From: Bremia lactucae | Lineage: Eukaryota; Oomycota; Peronosporomycetes; Peronosporales; Peronosporaceae | Direction of reading: 5' to 3' | Assembly (NCBI RefSeq): GCF_004359215.1 | Contig: NC_090615.1 | Span: 1,695,369-1,750,912, forward strand | DNA: 55,544 bases | Part shown: one piece after another, positions 1 through 11,369 of the stretch | Position numbering within the stretch: the first letter of the stretch is position 1 | How the letters are laid out: every line of letters begins with the position of its first letter | The notes under the pieces: model-generated | Databases searched by the model: none | Told to the model about the DNA's origin: nothing | Seen by the model: only the letters and a program-made list of their open reading frames with translations | Translations under genes and position numbers: made by a program

Positions 1-14
1 TTCAGCCGTCGACG

Positions 15-1440
15 TTGGCAGCCATAAAGGCATACCACCTGATGAGCTCATTGGCCTCTGAGATAAAAGATAGCTACAGTCAGGACGAACGTTGTCGCCT
101 GCTGTTAAATCATTTTAGTGGACGAAAGTTAACCCTTCCGTCGCACCTAAAAGCTAAGCTAAATCGCTTTAGCTACAGCGATGGCTTGTTATGGCACCAG
201 CTGTCACCTTTTGTTCCCTTGAGAATCTATGTGCTCCATGACACAGATCTCAAGCGTATGATCCTTCGCGAGCTCCATGATGCGTCAATAAGTGGGCATC
301 TGGGCCGTGAAAATATATTTCTTACGAGGGTCAGAGTAATTTTGTGGCCTATAAAGATAGGTGGCCAACTATATTCGCTCTTGCGAACAAATTCAGCGCG
401 TTAAGCCTGCACCGTCCAGCAGTGCGCCACTGAAGCCGCTACCGAATCCAACGGCTTGTAGAAAGTCGTTAAGTCTGAACGTCATATTTGGCATACCGCC
501 CGACCACAAGGGTCGGACTAGGCTCGTCGTCTTTGTAGACAGACTGAGCAAAATGGTGCATTTAGCACCGTGTGAAACATCGATCACAGGCAAGGAGGCA
601 GCTCTCTTGCTCCTGGATCTATATTGACTACAAGGGATGCTCGAGTCCATAGTATCGGACCGGGATCCACATTTTACGTCTGGTTTCTGGCGACATGTGT
701 TCGAGCTGCTAGGTAGCAAGCTCCATTTGTCGACCGCAGATCATCCCCACACCGATGGCCAAACGGGACGTGCCAATCGGTCGTGGCGGATGTCTTGCGT
801 ACTATAGCAACTCCCAAAGAGTGGAGCAAGCAATTGCCCTTTATGGAGTTTGCTTTAAATAACAGTGTCCACGCCAGTTGGGCGAGACACCGTTTTATAT
901 TAACGAACTGCGCCATCCTCGGACGCAGTCTCGTTTGTGCGCAGCCCGAGTCTTAGTGGAGAAGGGCCCCTCACTGTGCTTGGTGCAAAAGAGGGTCAAA
1001 GTTTCGTCAATATGACGATGACCCGCGAGTGTATCATGTCAAAGACAGAGACTTGCCCTGGTGACCTCCCAATTTAGCAGTGGTCAGTATGGAATCACGG
1101 CAAGGAATCCCTGTGCTCCAAAATAATAACGAGTTTCGTTAATGTTAACTACATCCTATGACCGACCTCTCGGTGGTGTCGTAGGCGAGTCAGATGCCAA
1201 GAGCGTGAGCAAAAATCAACACTTTGTGGATGGGCAATTAGCCATCACACGAAAAGTCCGCGGCGCGCTGGCAAGCGCGCACGACAAACAAAAATAATAT
1301 GCTGACCAAAAAATGGTCGCAAAAACAATGAATGCTATAGTGTTGAAGAAAAAGTACGATTAAGTACTGCTACTCTACTTAAAATGCAATTTCTGTACTA
1401 CCTGGAGGTGCTACGAAATTATTGCCACGTCACATTGGCC
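15..1440 (+). pseudogene. Ty3/Gypsy pol remnant (integrase), decayed
   Basis: A broken integrase region of a Gypsy LTR retrotransposon. Reading across frames, 15-380 matches the zinc-binding (H2C2) part, with the segment RELHDASISGHLGREN. About 470-625 holds the start of the catalytic core (KGRTRLVVFVDRLSKMVHLA), and 637-780 continues it in another frame (SIVSDRDPHF, then HPHTDGQTGRANR). About 1200-1440 carries the C-terminal domain (VRGALASAHDKQK, then ISVLPGGATKLLPRHIG). At least four frame changes and several stops separate the blocks, so no protein can be made. The reverse transcriptase part would lie left of the window. The order of blocks is as in Gypsy pol. That it is a remnant of a chromodomain-type oomycete Gypsy is inferred from the related pieces at 3.1-3.8 kb. 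Confidence 0.85.
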
Positions 1441-1454
1441 ATGTGCTGTGGTCG

Positions 1455-1600
1455 AGAACTTGGACCTGCCACTTGGGGGTGGTGCCAAATTGACCCACCC
1501 TTGTGTATTTGATACGCATATGTGTATTCACATCGGAAGGGATGTCGGCTAGTGTCGGCCGGCACGTCTTAATACGGCCACGCTTTACTTAAGCATACAC
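1455..1600 (+). repeat. Gypsy LTR fragment, forward
   Basis: This stretch aligns with the internal part of the LTR at 55240-55320. Both share the phrase CACCCTTGTGTAT or ACCCTTGTGTATGTG, then a TGCATTCACAT-like block, then a GATG-rich hairpin region. It directly follows the pol remnant in the same orientation, as a 3' LTR should. Its 5' start is not recognisable, so it is truncated or diverged. Confidence 0.65.
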
Positions 1601-1689
1601 TTTAGCACAGCGAGGAAGCGGTTTGACCGTCTTATCTCATGTGCAGTGATGACTCCTAAGCGACCTCACCCAATGAACTATTAGCCTTA

Positions 1690-2075
1690 GTTTAAGTGAC
1701 GCCACAGGAGCGGTAATACGGATCCACGTGCGCACTTGTGAACTAGGAAGTAGTTTTCAGACTGATTAATTTTTAATCGTGCTATATATAAACTACTATT
1801 TCCAACCAATGCTAAAATGATATCTCTCTAGATATACACTAATATGTATTGCGAGCGTATCTTACTGAATACCTCGCGTAATACATGAAGCTAGTCGTCA
1901 TCCCCGCTAATGTGAATGCCTTCAGGGACATCACATACACAAGGGTCGGTTCACAAGGTGAACCACACCAAAGTAGTAGGTACGTTAACATCACCTAAGT
2001 AATAGACCATCTTCTTAAGTAGACTTTGTGTACTTAACGGGGATTGTGTTACAAAAGGCGGTTTAGCCCGTTACA
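1690..2075 (-). repeat. Gypsy LTR, reverse orientation
   Basis: Read on the minus strand, it begins at 2075 with TGTAACGGGCTAAA, the same start as the LTR at 55126. It continues through the TTAAGTACAC block, the ATGTATT/GATATC region and the block AATCAGTCTGAAAACTACTT near 1770-1750, and ends near the ACCGCTCCTGTG sequence at about 1700. It faces the forward LTR fragment just to its left, so the two form a tail-to-tail junction that a simple element would not have. Confidence 0.75.
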
Positions 2076-3090
2076 CTACCCTTCCTTTAAGAACGAATTT
2101 GCATTTTGCGAATTCGTCAAAGAAGACCGAGGAACAGCGAGCTGCTGTACGTGCCGCTTAGTTCTCTCATTCTCTCTTGCTACCTGTGTCTTACTTGGCG
2201 CAGAAGCCACCTGATTGGGGCAAAACTGGTGGGTCGTCTGCAAGTGCACCCACTCAACCACGCGCGAAGCACGCAGCCGTCGCTCAGTGCCACAATTACA
2301 ACGCCGACAGCTACTGCTGCTGTCGCGTTAACTGGACTGAATGGTCCACCCTACTTACACAGTGAAGATGTAGATCCGTCGCACATTGTTGACTACAATA
2401 AGTCGACACCGCTGCCATCACCTCATTGTAGTGATGAGTACAGCGAATTAATAAGGAAGGATGATGGCGCTTTATTGACCTTAAAACTTCACTCATTGCT
2501 CGTAACGGGAGACAACAAAATTTTCTAATGCTGTCTAGTCGTATGCGCTGGCTAGCGCAGCGACCATTAATTAGAGCGCTGCCCATAAAGGCGCAGCCGC
2601 TTCTCCGTTGGGTAAAACCACAACGTCTTATGCTCATACTTATATTCATCATGCTTCTGACATAGAGGATCCTAAATGTAAGGCTCTACCGATGACACGT
2701 GAGCGTGCTCATTCAGTGTCACAAGCCAGTCGTATCGAACGTAGCTATGTAACGGGTGGCATATCACTTATGTTCCCTCCATCTCAATGGCCTCGTGCTA
2801 ACGCGAGAGCATCGCTCCTAGAGCGCGCTATTGTAGACTCTACATAAAAGGCTCAGGTGAAATCACTTGGACGTATTCCCCCGATCCCGGTCGTTTTGCG
2901 TTCAAAATAAACGCCTGACCAATATAAGGCAGAATTCACGGGCCGCTTTTAGCCGCACTACGATGCGATAAAACAGCGGTCGCAGCGAAGTAATTTTTCC
3001 CTCATTCGTGTGAAAGCATGGGCGGTACTGTACCCCCCTGTTTCTTCTCACTACGCTACTCCTGCTAGTCCATTTGAGACAAGCGGAGAG
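2076..3090. other. Unassigned DNA between Gypsy fragments
   Basis: About 1 kb with open frames of up to 140 codons on the plus strand (2106-2528, 2608-2847) but no domain that I recognise. It lies between the reverse LTR and the minus-strand chromodomain remnant. In the minus-strand element it would occupy the 3' untranslated position, so it may be element leader or trailer sequence. I see no signal peptide, RXLR motif or splice-supported gene. Confidence 0.4.
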
Positions 3091-3094
3091 GTCT

Positions 3095-3815
3095 CAGCTG
3101 GTGCTCTTTTCATAGGCACACACCAAGCCGGGAACATCAATACTAAGACTATCGATCGGTTCCCAAGAGTCAAAACTCTTCCGGTGACCTCTCCACTGGA
3201 AGGGGATTTGATATTTCTACCTCACGGAGCAGTGCGCAAGCAACCTTCCAACAAGGAAGCGTTGATTCCCACCGGCATTCATCAGTGCAGGCGGCGCCTG
3301 ATAGGAGTGGCGAATTCGCCCACCTACTCGCGGCTGCCTTACCTTCGTCCGTTCCGTCGCATGCGTTAAGCGCTGCCGAGCGACGTTTGTGGGTCTCAAG
3401 GGTCAAGCCTTGCGACTGACTTCAAATCTTTATGATGTCCGCGCGAAGGATCGTCAGGGTTATGAACGCCCGAAATTTCGGCTGGACATAACATTTTAAA
3501 TATTTTTGTGAAAGAAGGTTTTATATTGATGTTTTTCTAGAATAAATACCTAATAGATCGTCATCTTGGAGACATTGATGCTGAAAGACCCGCATTACGC
3601 GCGTGATATTCCTTGCCTTCCGATTCCTTTACGATTCCATGGAAAAGGATCGGAGGCAAGTATTTTGCCTCTCTACTCTCCACCATCTGTTGAGGATTTG
3701 TGACCTCATTTGGGTCTACATAACGTTTTAGACGACTCACGTAAAAGACAGGGTGTGTCTTCATGTATGTTAGGAGGGTGAGCCTATCAGTTTAGGTCTC
3801 TACCTACTTCACATG
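3095..3815 (-). pseudogene. Gypsy integrase C-terminus and chromodomain remnant
   Basis: Minus-strand reading from 3815 gives LTLLTYMKTHPVFYVSRLKR (about 3785-3725), which is the conserved tail of Gypsy integrase just before the chromodomain. After about 270 bases, NQRFLVGRLLAHCSVR (about 3275-3220) is a typical chromodomain start. A frame change then leads to FQWRGHRKSFDSWEP near 3200-3155, the diagnostic end of a chromodomain (W-R-G ... SWEP). Frameshifts and stops make it a pseudogene. In chromoviral Gypsy elements this domain guides integration to chromatin. The family assignment is firm; which LTR belongs to it is uncertain. Confidence 0.8.
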
Positions 3816-3819
3816 AAGT

Positions 3820-3895
3820 AATTGACCATCTCAACAAGTACATTAAGTTTCCTTAACGGGTTTGTGTACAATAGGGCAACTTTAGCCTGTTACGA
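3820..3895 (-). repeat. Gypsy LTR 5'-end fragment
   Basis: On the minus strand this gives GGCTAAAGTTGCCCTA, then a TTAAGTACA-like block and GATGGTCAATTACT, matching the first 75 bases of the LTR at 55126. It lies on the wrong side of the adjoining pol remnant for a 3' LTR, so the locus has been rearranged or is a composite of two copies. Confidence 0.7.
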
Positions 3896-6300
3896 AGCAG
3901 GTTTTGTGTAATGGGAAAGAGTATGGCGCGAAAACACGACTGGTAAAAAGGGTTGTTGCTGACGTTTTTGTGCGACTTCGCACTACTTTAGTTGACTTTA
4001 ATTATTCTAGCGTCACGCGACCACGAAGAAACGCTTTTTTCTCGTGAAACATTTGTGTGCGCGATCAGCAGATATGTACAAACCTTTGCTGCGCCACCAC
4101 AGTTAAAATGGACAATTATCGTAATAATAATGAAGAATTCTGCAGATATGTAAGAAAAGAACTAACTCTACTATTAATGTCAGAACATTTCATCGATACT
4201 CACACAACTTTTTCCATTGCTTATACTGCTCTTTCAGCGATTTGCAAATGAATATTTGATTTTTTTTGGCTCGTACGCGTTGAATTAGGAATTTAGATGC
4301 TTCATAACAAATGGCCGAAGACGAGAATTAAGATTTTCATGTGTATAGCCTCCATCTAAATTATTTCGTGGTCAAGTTATTTACAGGTAGAGCGATGAGA
4401 TGCTACTTACAAAGGCATCTTCTTTAAAAGCAAAAGCGAGCATGGTATCATCTGATACGGTGTAAAGGTGAAGCCTTCGTTAAATTGGAGAGGATCAACT
4501 GTAGAACTAGACAGCGCTTTAATTGTGCAGAAAGAATATATCCGAGCATTCAGTTGACCTTTGCTTTTAATTTGGAAGAAGAAAATTAAAAAAGTCAAGA
4601 TCTAATAGTTGCGGGCATCGGTCTCCAATTCGGTCATAATGATTATAAACTTTCGGAAAGAAGAAACGCGTGTCATGATGTGGTACACAGCTTGCACACA
4701 GGATTTGGAGCAGGAGGCGCCGTAACCGGCCGCAGCCAGTAACTTTGGCAAGGGGCCGCCTGATGGCGCGCTAGCGATTTCTCGGCCAGTCGCTAGGTAG
4801 GACAGGCGTGTTATTTGGGCAATCGTTTTGGGATACCATTTTAAGTATACTTGATATCTGTATAGGAAATCATAAAACAGTTAGAAAAGCAGCAAAGCAG
4901 GAAAACGACAGAAAAAGCGGTTTGCTCAAGGACATGCATGTTAATTGGCTAGCACTCTCATTTTTTAGGATACACCTAGTGTCCCGCAAGTCCTTCCAAG
5001 TGGTAGCACTTGTTGGCCTTGCCGCCGTCCCCGCCGCCGTCACCATCTTGGGTCAATCAGTGATCGTTTTGACGTTTGTGAGTTTCACACTTTTGTGGAC
5101 AGACACTTGCTTTCAGTGGCTGTAATTCCGACCGGATTTAGAAACTGCACCTATATCGAGACGTTGTCATTTTTGGCTATAATTCGTCTTGCTTAGGGTT
5201 AAGTCAGTTTGTTTATCTGGAAGGTCAGCACTTCAATTCATTAGTCGTCACCCATGACAAGCTACTTCAACACATAGCGAAAAGCTCATTAGTTGACATG
5301 TCGGTATCCAATCCGTACAAAGCTGACCGTTGCCGTCAAGATCTGCTCGAATCCAATCATCGGACTGGCCGCATTCTTTGCGCGTTCGAGAAACATTTGA
5401 GTTCGACGCGACGTTCCGATTCACGTAAGAGCTTAAAAGTGCGGCTAGTAGAGCACAGCAGTCAGCTGCTAAGAAAAGTACCGTAGACATTCGAATCTAC
5501 AGAAAAATTCGAAAATACTAGCTCGACAACAATCCAATCACGGCACAGGTTTCTCCACCTAATTCTCGTTCAGTCGAAGCATCAGCATAAAAAAAGTTAG
5601 GACAATTAATTCGACTAAGTAATTGGCTTGTGCTTAACAAATAAAAATAACAAGTAAATTGCAGTCACTTATTGCTACGTCAAATATGTTCAGCCGATCA
5701 GCATGGTCAGCTGCAGCAGTCTATGGTCGCGGCCGTGCAAAGACAAGCAGAATATATAGAAGAAAAGAAAAAGTCCAGCAGTTATCAGAGTTGACACTGA
5801 ATGGTGTGAAACTTCCAACTTACCGGAGGTAAAATGACAGAATCGTTACAACTATACAGGTAACAAACGGAATATTATTTCTTCGCAAGAGGATTAAACT
5901 GGCAACCTTGTGATAATGCAGCGATTACTAGCGGGTTTGGGCCGAACAATAAAGCATGGTGCTGCGCAGTGACACATCATCCAAGAGGCCAACATAACGA
6001 GTGTTGGCACTCGATCCGCCGATTTGCAAGGACGTTTGCGCGATCAAATCACAAATCTTCGCGAACAAAACAGCCGGGACCTTCCGGATAACGTTGGCAA
6101 GTTTCGCCACCTGGTTACGCAAGTACAAGTGTTGAAGTAGAACGACTCGTGATGTTGAAGGAGTGCGACCCATGATGTGAAAGGGCGCGACTAGTGGTAA
6201 AGGTACGCGACTATCGTAACGGACGAGTAATGACACGAAACCTACGCAGAAGAAACTGAAAGTAACGGACACAGAGATAACTAGGATCAAAGGCTCAAAT
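3896..6300. other. Long intergenic stretch without a supported gene
   Basis: AT-leaning DNA with only short, uncharacteristic frames. A minus-strand frame at 5248-5490 has a hydrophobic start but no homologue I recognise. At about 5985-6140 the plus strand reads LQGRLRDQITNLREQN, which looks like a coiled-coil piece of a retroelement gag leader and ends in a stop. Nothing here is called as a gene. Confidence 0.5.
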
Positions 6301-6351
6301 ACATTTAGTTCTCAATTTACCATCCAAGTCTCAAGCAGCAAACAACAGGTT

Positions 6352-7830
6352 ATGAGCCCAAGCGACAATGACTCGACTCCCCACCAGCAAACCCCGGCAC
6401 GCGACGTCGCCGGGACGGACATTCACGCACAAAACGTGGTTGCTGACACGTCCGGGATGCGCGAGGAGACGCGATCGGCTTTGGACGCGTCCGAAGCCCA
6501 AGAGAGCGCGAGTCGTATTTTCTGATGCGATCTCTGAGCGGATGGACCGGCTTGAAGGACTCCTCGAAGGGATGGCACAGCAACAAGCTCAGTTTGTGGC
6601 AAACCAGTTGAAGATGCAAATTCAGATGAGTCGCCGTGCCGATGCTGCTCCCACGCATCCTTCCGAGCACTTGTTCAATGGTTCAAGCGCGTTCACTGAC
6701 TTAATCAGAGCGCGGGGCCGTCGGATGAGGAGGGGCTCACTAGATGAGCCCATGCAGAATGCCGTGCCGCCTGTAACGCCATGCATGCCGTCGCCTAATC
6801 GGCCGCCGCAGCAAGTAAACCTGAATCAGCCACCGAGATCGTCGCAGAATTTTGCGCCGCGTGAAGATTATGGGTTGAAGATACCTAAGCCTCGGGACCT
6901 GGACTGGCCCGGCTTTGCCAAGTTTATGGGTAAGGAGACATACCCAGGCGTGGGTGCCGACTTCAAGGCGTGGGGTATGCGTTTCCTACAACGACTCGGT
7001 GCAGCCCAGCTGATGAGTGGAGGTGATTGGCCAGAAGAGTTTAAGGTCCTCGCGCTGAGTGGTAAGCTGGATGGAGTGGCACTCAGCTATTACGAGAAGA
7101 TGCTGCCGGTGTGGTCGTCGGTGTCTGACACACTCGAACACGTCCTGAACAGCATGCTGTTGCATTACATGACGCCGATTCCATCTACTAAAGGAATTGA
7201 GCTAATGATAAGCGAGAAGGGTTAAAACAAGACATGGCCCGAGCACTACCAGTACCTTGTGTACGTGGCAGAACGGTCGGGTAACTCGGAGCAGAGTGTG
7301 CTAGAATGCTTATGCAAGTCGGCACCCTCGCACATTCAAACCGCGATGTTAACTCGGATGAACGCGCAACGACCTGATTACCTTATACAAGCTGCTGAGC
7401 TTGTTGCGTTCGCGATTTTTTGAAATCAGCATGAAGAAGACGAATAGCGGAGGAGGCCGAGACCGAGCTGTTCGATCAAGCCGCGCGCTAGGAGTTCGCT
7501 ACCCCGGCGGTGGACGAAGCGACCAAGGAGGGCGCGAAAGTAGATACATTGCACGGGTTGGAAGTGCCGATTCTCGCAAATGTTATGGCTGTGGCGAGGC
7601 TGGTCATATTAAGGCCAACTGTCCTAAAAAAAGCGACGACAATTCGGTTTCGAGCCGGGTTGTGTTAGCCATTGGGACCGGTACGACAGCTGACTCTGAC
7701 TCGTGGATCCTGGACAGCGGTTCGAGCAGCGACATGTCAAACGAAGAGACTGTTACTAAATTAAGCTTTACGGGGGAAATTACCCTCGACTTTAATTCCC
7801 GTAATCGTCCTAAAAATCCGCACTGATAAG
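6352..7830 (+). pseudogene. Ty1/copia-type gag and protease remnant
   Basis: The likely original start is ATG at 6352 (MSPSDNDSTPHQQTPARDVA). A frame change near 6520 is needed to reach ERMDRLEGLLEGMAQQQ and the gag core (VGADFKAWGMRFLQRLG at about 6950-7000). A stop lies at 7223-7225, after which the same frame continues (WPEHYQYLVYVAERSG). A second frame change near 7420 leads to a zinc knuckle, CYGCGEAGHIKANC (CX2CX4HX4C, about 7580-7621), and then SWILDSGSSSDM at about 7702-7737. That last motif is the copia-type aspartic protease site (WILDSGxSxHM) with the usual His replaced by Asp. The element is not functional. It is likely copia rather than Gypsy because of the WILDSG protease motif just after the knuckle. 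Confidence 0.8.
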
Positions 7831-8128
7831 TATTACGGTAAATGATATCACCTTTGACCCATTGAGAGCTTTCTATTATCATTTCTCCTACGTGCAAACG
7901 AAAAATGAGAATTAAAGAAAATGAAACGTTTCAAAGCACTAATTAGATGAGTGGTTATAAAGCTCTTAACAAAGATGATTGGTCAAGGTCTCACTTAATT
8001 GACTGGTTCTGACAGTATATGAGCGATAAATTTGATTTTAATACCTTTGCATCTTTCCCCACCACATACGAAATGACATCCTTCCGAGGTATCGATTCCG
8101 AAGCTGTAATCGAAGCGGCATTCAACAT

Positions 8129-8142
8129 ATAATATGCGCTAT
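8129..8142 (+). repeat. Left target-site duplication of the LINE
   Basis: The 14-mer ATAATATGCGCTAT occurs here and again at 11095-11108, exactly at the two edges of the GC-rich LINE. The bases beyond the repeat differ, as expected for a duplication made on insertion. Confidence 0.85.
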
Positions 8143-11094
8143 ATTTTACGCCGACGATACGGCTGTCTACGTCCGGTCTCCACAGAAAGTCAGCAGGGTG
8201 TTGGAGATCCTCGCACAGTTCGGCACGGCATCCGGACTTCGAGTCAACGCCGGCAAGTCCATGGCTATTCCTCTCCGCAGTGGTGTCGTCGTTGATCATG
8301 CCTCTCTTGGTGATGTGAAGCTCTTGCGCGACGGCGAGCACTGCAGGTACCTCGGTATTCAAGTCAGTGTTGGTGACGCGACGAAGGCCAACTGGGAAGC
8401 GTGTATCAGCTCGATCAACGCGAGATTGCACCTCGCGCGGGCCAAAACTAACACAGTAGGGCAACGAGCCGCGCTTGCTGCAGCGGTCATTGTACCAAAG
8501 ATCGTCTTCGTTGCCAGACACGTCTGGCCGCCTACAGCAACTGTCGACCAACTACAGCAACTCGTCAAACGTTTTGTCTGGGGCAAACGAGATGGCAAGC
8601 AGGTTCGAGCTTGGATGGGCGAGATGCAGGCCGAGCTACCCGTACTTGAAGGCGGGGTTGCAGTTCCGAATATTCAAGCGGAGCTTCTCACCATGGCGGC
8701 AATGGCAGTTGGACGGTGGGCGTCGGGATCGACAGGAGCCGGGCGGACCATCGACGACATCATAATGGCAGGGCGGCAGGGCGCTGACGTCTATCTCACC
8801 CCGAGGTTCGATACAACGGCGAAAGACGCGAACTTCTACGGCTCGACGATGTGGGCATCTGGAGCAGCAGTCGTGCGGTCCGTGCACGGCGGCACCCTCT
8901 CGGCAGCGGAGCATCGGCTTGTGCGGGACGCCAGTGAGGCAGTGCAAACCAGCCTCAGCAATGCGCGGTGGCACGATGGCGAGGTGGTATTCAGCATCGA
9001 TGCCACCACGATGACGAGAGTGGTGGATCTGGTGCGGCGATGGGCGGATCACAGGGGAGCCTTTTGCGACGAGTGGCTCCGGCACGCGACACTGGATACC
9101 GCGACCTGGCTACACAACGGTCATGGAGCTCTTTTTAAAGTTGGCGACTTTGCACGAGCGACAGACTGTCGGCGAACGCTCGGAGATGTCATCGAGTGGT
9201 CGTGGAGCAGGAGAGGCGAGATCACGTTCCAGATGCGCGAGTCTCCGGATCCACGGCCGTCGACTCGACGGGCAGCGGGGCGCCTTTGTGAAACACTCTT
9301 GATCAACTTTTCGCAGCTTCTCTACCGTCCGCACACACCGACGTTACTGAGACCGGTCAATGTGGAGTTGCAGCAGCACCACTCGTGGATGCTAACGGAC
9401 AACGGGGGCAGCATCATCTACTCGGACGCTCTACTGCAATGCGATCCACGTACAGTGGCATCGATGAGCGACTGCGAGCGTGAAGCATTGGCAGACGTGC
9501 CGGGCAGTACAGTCACGTTCCAGGGACATCCGGTACTCTCGCGGCTCGTGAGTCTCTACAGTGGTGAAGGGCGGTGGCGACCAAGGAGGAAGCAGTACAG
9601 GGGGATGATAACACGAAGACGTCGAGAGAAGGGAGAAAAGGCACGCGATGATGCGCTGGCCAGACAGGCAAGCAGCAGCTCGACCGTGTTCGATGAAATG
9701 CGGCAGATCAAATGGACCGAGACGCAGCGAGTTCCCGGTCTTTCTCCATACGCAGCGCGAACCGGTTTTCCGGCTCAAGGCGAACAAGCTCAACCTCTGG
9801 AACCACGATAGCAGCAACCTCACGTGCCCGCACCCCTCATGCAGCGACGTTGAACACACCAACGTCAAGCACGTTTTCTGGGACTGTCCAGTCGCGGCGA
9901 CGGCGTGGGCAGACTTCCGCGCACGCTGGCAACAACTCGGCGAGAACATAGACGACGCACCACGTGTGTGTTTCAGCCTCGAGATGCCTGAGACACCCGA
10001 GCGGGCTTGGAACGCTGTTCGTGCCACTCTGAGTTACGAGGAAGATGAGGACCCGTTGCGCGACGAGCTCTACCCAGTGGCCAGCCTACTCTGGCGGCAC
10101 ACGGCGGTCGCAACGCTGCATGCCATCTGGTGTGCACGACTCCGACTGCGACACGAACCGACCGCCTCAGCGACCGTGATGAGAGCCGTCATTAACGCCT
10201 CTATCCACGGTGGACTCAATTCTCTCGGACACCTGATGCGAGACTTCGACAGCGATGCGCACCGGACTCCGAGAGGGGGGGTGATGGCGGTGCTCGTGGC
10301 CACCCTTCAGGACCTGCTGTCGGAACGCGACCGCGACCGCACATCTCCACGTCCACTCGCGTCGCGCTCCGTCTTCTTGCTTTTCTTCGATGGAGGATCG
10401 AGAGGCAACCCAGGGCCAGGAGGGTCAGGCTCGGTCATCGTGCGACTCGACATCGACACGCACGCCACAGACATCTGCTGGGCTTCCAGCATGTCGTATG
10501 CGCGAGTCGACACGACCAACAACACGGCCGAGTACTGGGGGCTCATCCACGGACTACGTCGAGCCGCGGCAGCTCGCTACAGCCCGTTGCACGTGATCGG
10601 AGACAGCAATATGATCATCCGACAGCACCAACGCCACAGGGTACCGAAATAGCCTCGACTGCGACAACTCTATCTGAAAGCGAGACGATGCGCGGACGGG
10701 CTCGGCATCCGCAGCTGGACGCATCATTACCGCGAGCATAGCAAGATGGCCGACCGAGCAGCCAACATCGCGATGGACACGGCTCTCTTTCAGCAGACGA
10801 CTGCAGAGGACGGACGTCCAATCATCATGGAACTTGCAGAACACCTGAACAACGACGTTCGACAGTGGATTACAACGCGCCAAACAGCGCTGAATAAAGT
10901 CACGCTGGTCGCCACGCCAACACGAACAACGCGAGAGCATACACTCGCACTCCGGACCCTCGTGGACCGGAAGGCTCAGCAGTGACAGCACGATCGACCG
11001 AGATCTGCCTCCTGTAGAGCTGCATAGTATATAGGACACTAACACGGTCATAGGGATCTCTAGAAGTATCTCAATGTACCTCACCTTCTCACTC
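8143..11094 (+). mobile_element. 5'-truncated non-LTR retrotransposon (LINE) insertion
   Basis: A 2.95-kb insertion bounded by a 14-bp direct repeat. It starts inside the reverse transcriptase gene, at the catalytic YADD box, and runs through the RT C-terminal region and an RNase H domain to a short 3' tail. The tail ends in a pyrimidine-rich TCACCTTCTCACTC, and no poly(A) is seen. Base composition is clearly richer in G and C than the AT-rich DNA on both sides. Truncation at the 5' end plus a target duplication is the usual product of target-primed reverse transcription. The host DNA it entered is itself old retroelement debris. Confidence 0.9.
8144..10985 (+). pseudogene. LINE reverse transcriptase-RNase H ORF, truncated
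   Basis: Translation begins in frame at 8144 with FYADDTAVYVRSPQ, the RT catalytic motif, followed by FGTASGLRVNAGKSMAIPL and YLGIQVSVGD, which are typical of LINE RT after the YADD box. The frame is open to 9811, but homology moves to the +1-shifted frame at about 9735 (TETQRVP to VFLHTQREPVFRLK). A CxxxxC...H...C cluster (CPHPSC ... HVFWDC) at about 9829-9890 looks like the zf-RVT region. The RNase H domain follows: FFDGGSRGNPGPGG (10385), TTNNTAEYWGL (about 10520), VIGDSN (about 10595) and ADRAANIAMD (about 10750). All four acidic catalytic positions (D, E, D, D) are present. One stop, TAG at 10650, interrupts this domain. With one shift and one stop it is a young but dead copy. Confidence 0.9.
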
Positions 11095-11108
11095 ATAATA
11101 TGCGCTAT
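11095..11108 (+). repeat. Right target-site duplication of the LINE
   Basis: Second copy of ATAATATGCGCTAT, identical to 8129-8142. It marks the 3' boundary of the LINE. Confidence 0.85.
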
Positions 11109-11369
11109 GAACCTACTGTGACTTGCTTTATATAAAAGAAAATACTCTGAATTATTGTTCGTCGCAAATGAATATGTGCTCGAAGCAATATATTATTTTA
11201 AAGAGATCACAAATTGCAAGTCAGATCTCCTAGTGAGCAATTTCGACTGAATATATATGGGCACAAACATTCAGTTGAAAGCGGTATTGATTCCAGCTAC
11301 GAACCCGATACCGCGAAAGGACATGGTGGAGAGACGTGGGATAGTGAGGGGGATACTACCCATTGACAT

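Noticed and set aside
4808..5125. 105-codon frame with a hydrophobic C-terminus
   Set aside because: It begins with GTG, not ATG. The first ATG leaves a short protein with no known motif.
5248..5490. 80-codon minus-strand frame with a signal-peptide-like start and seven Cys
   Set aside because: No RXLR or known effector motif, no homologue I recognise, and it lies in AT-rich DNA full of debris. It could be a small secreted protein but the support is too weak to call.
8359..9334. Several minus-strand frames of 60-150 codons within the LINE
   Set aside because: All are antisense to the RT coding frame. GC-rich sequence lowers the stop frequency on every frame.
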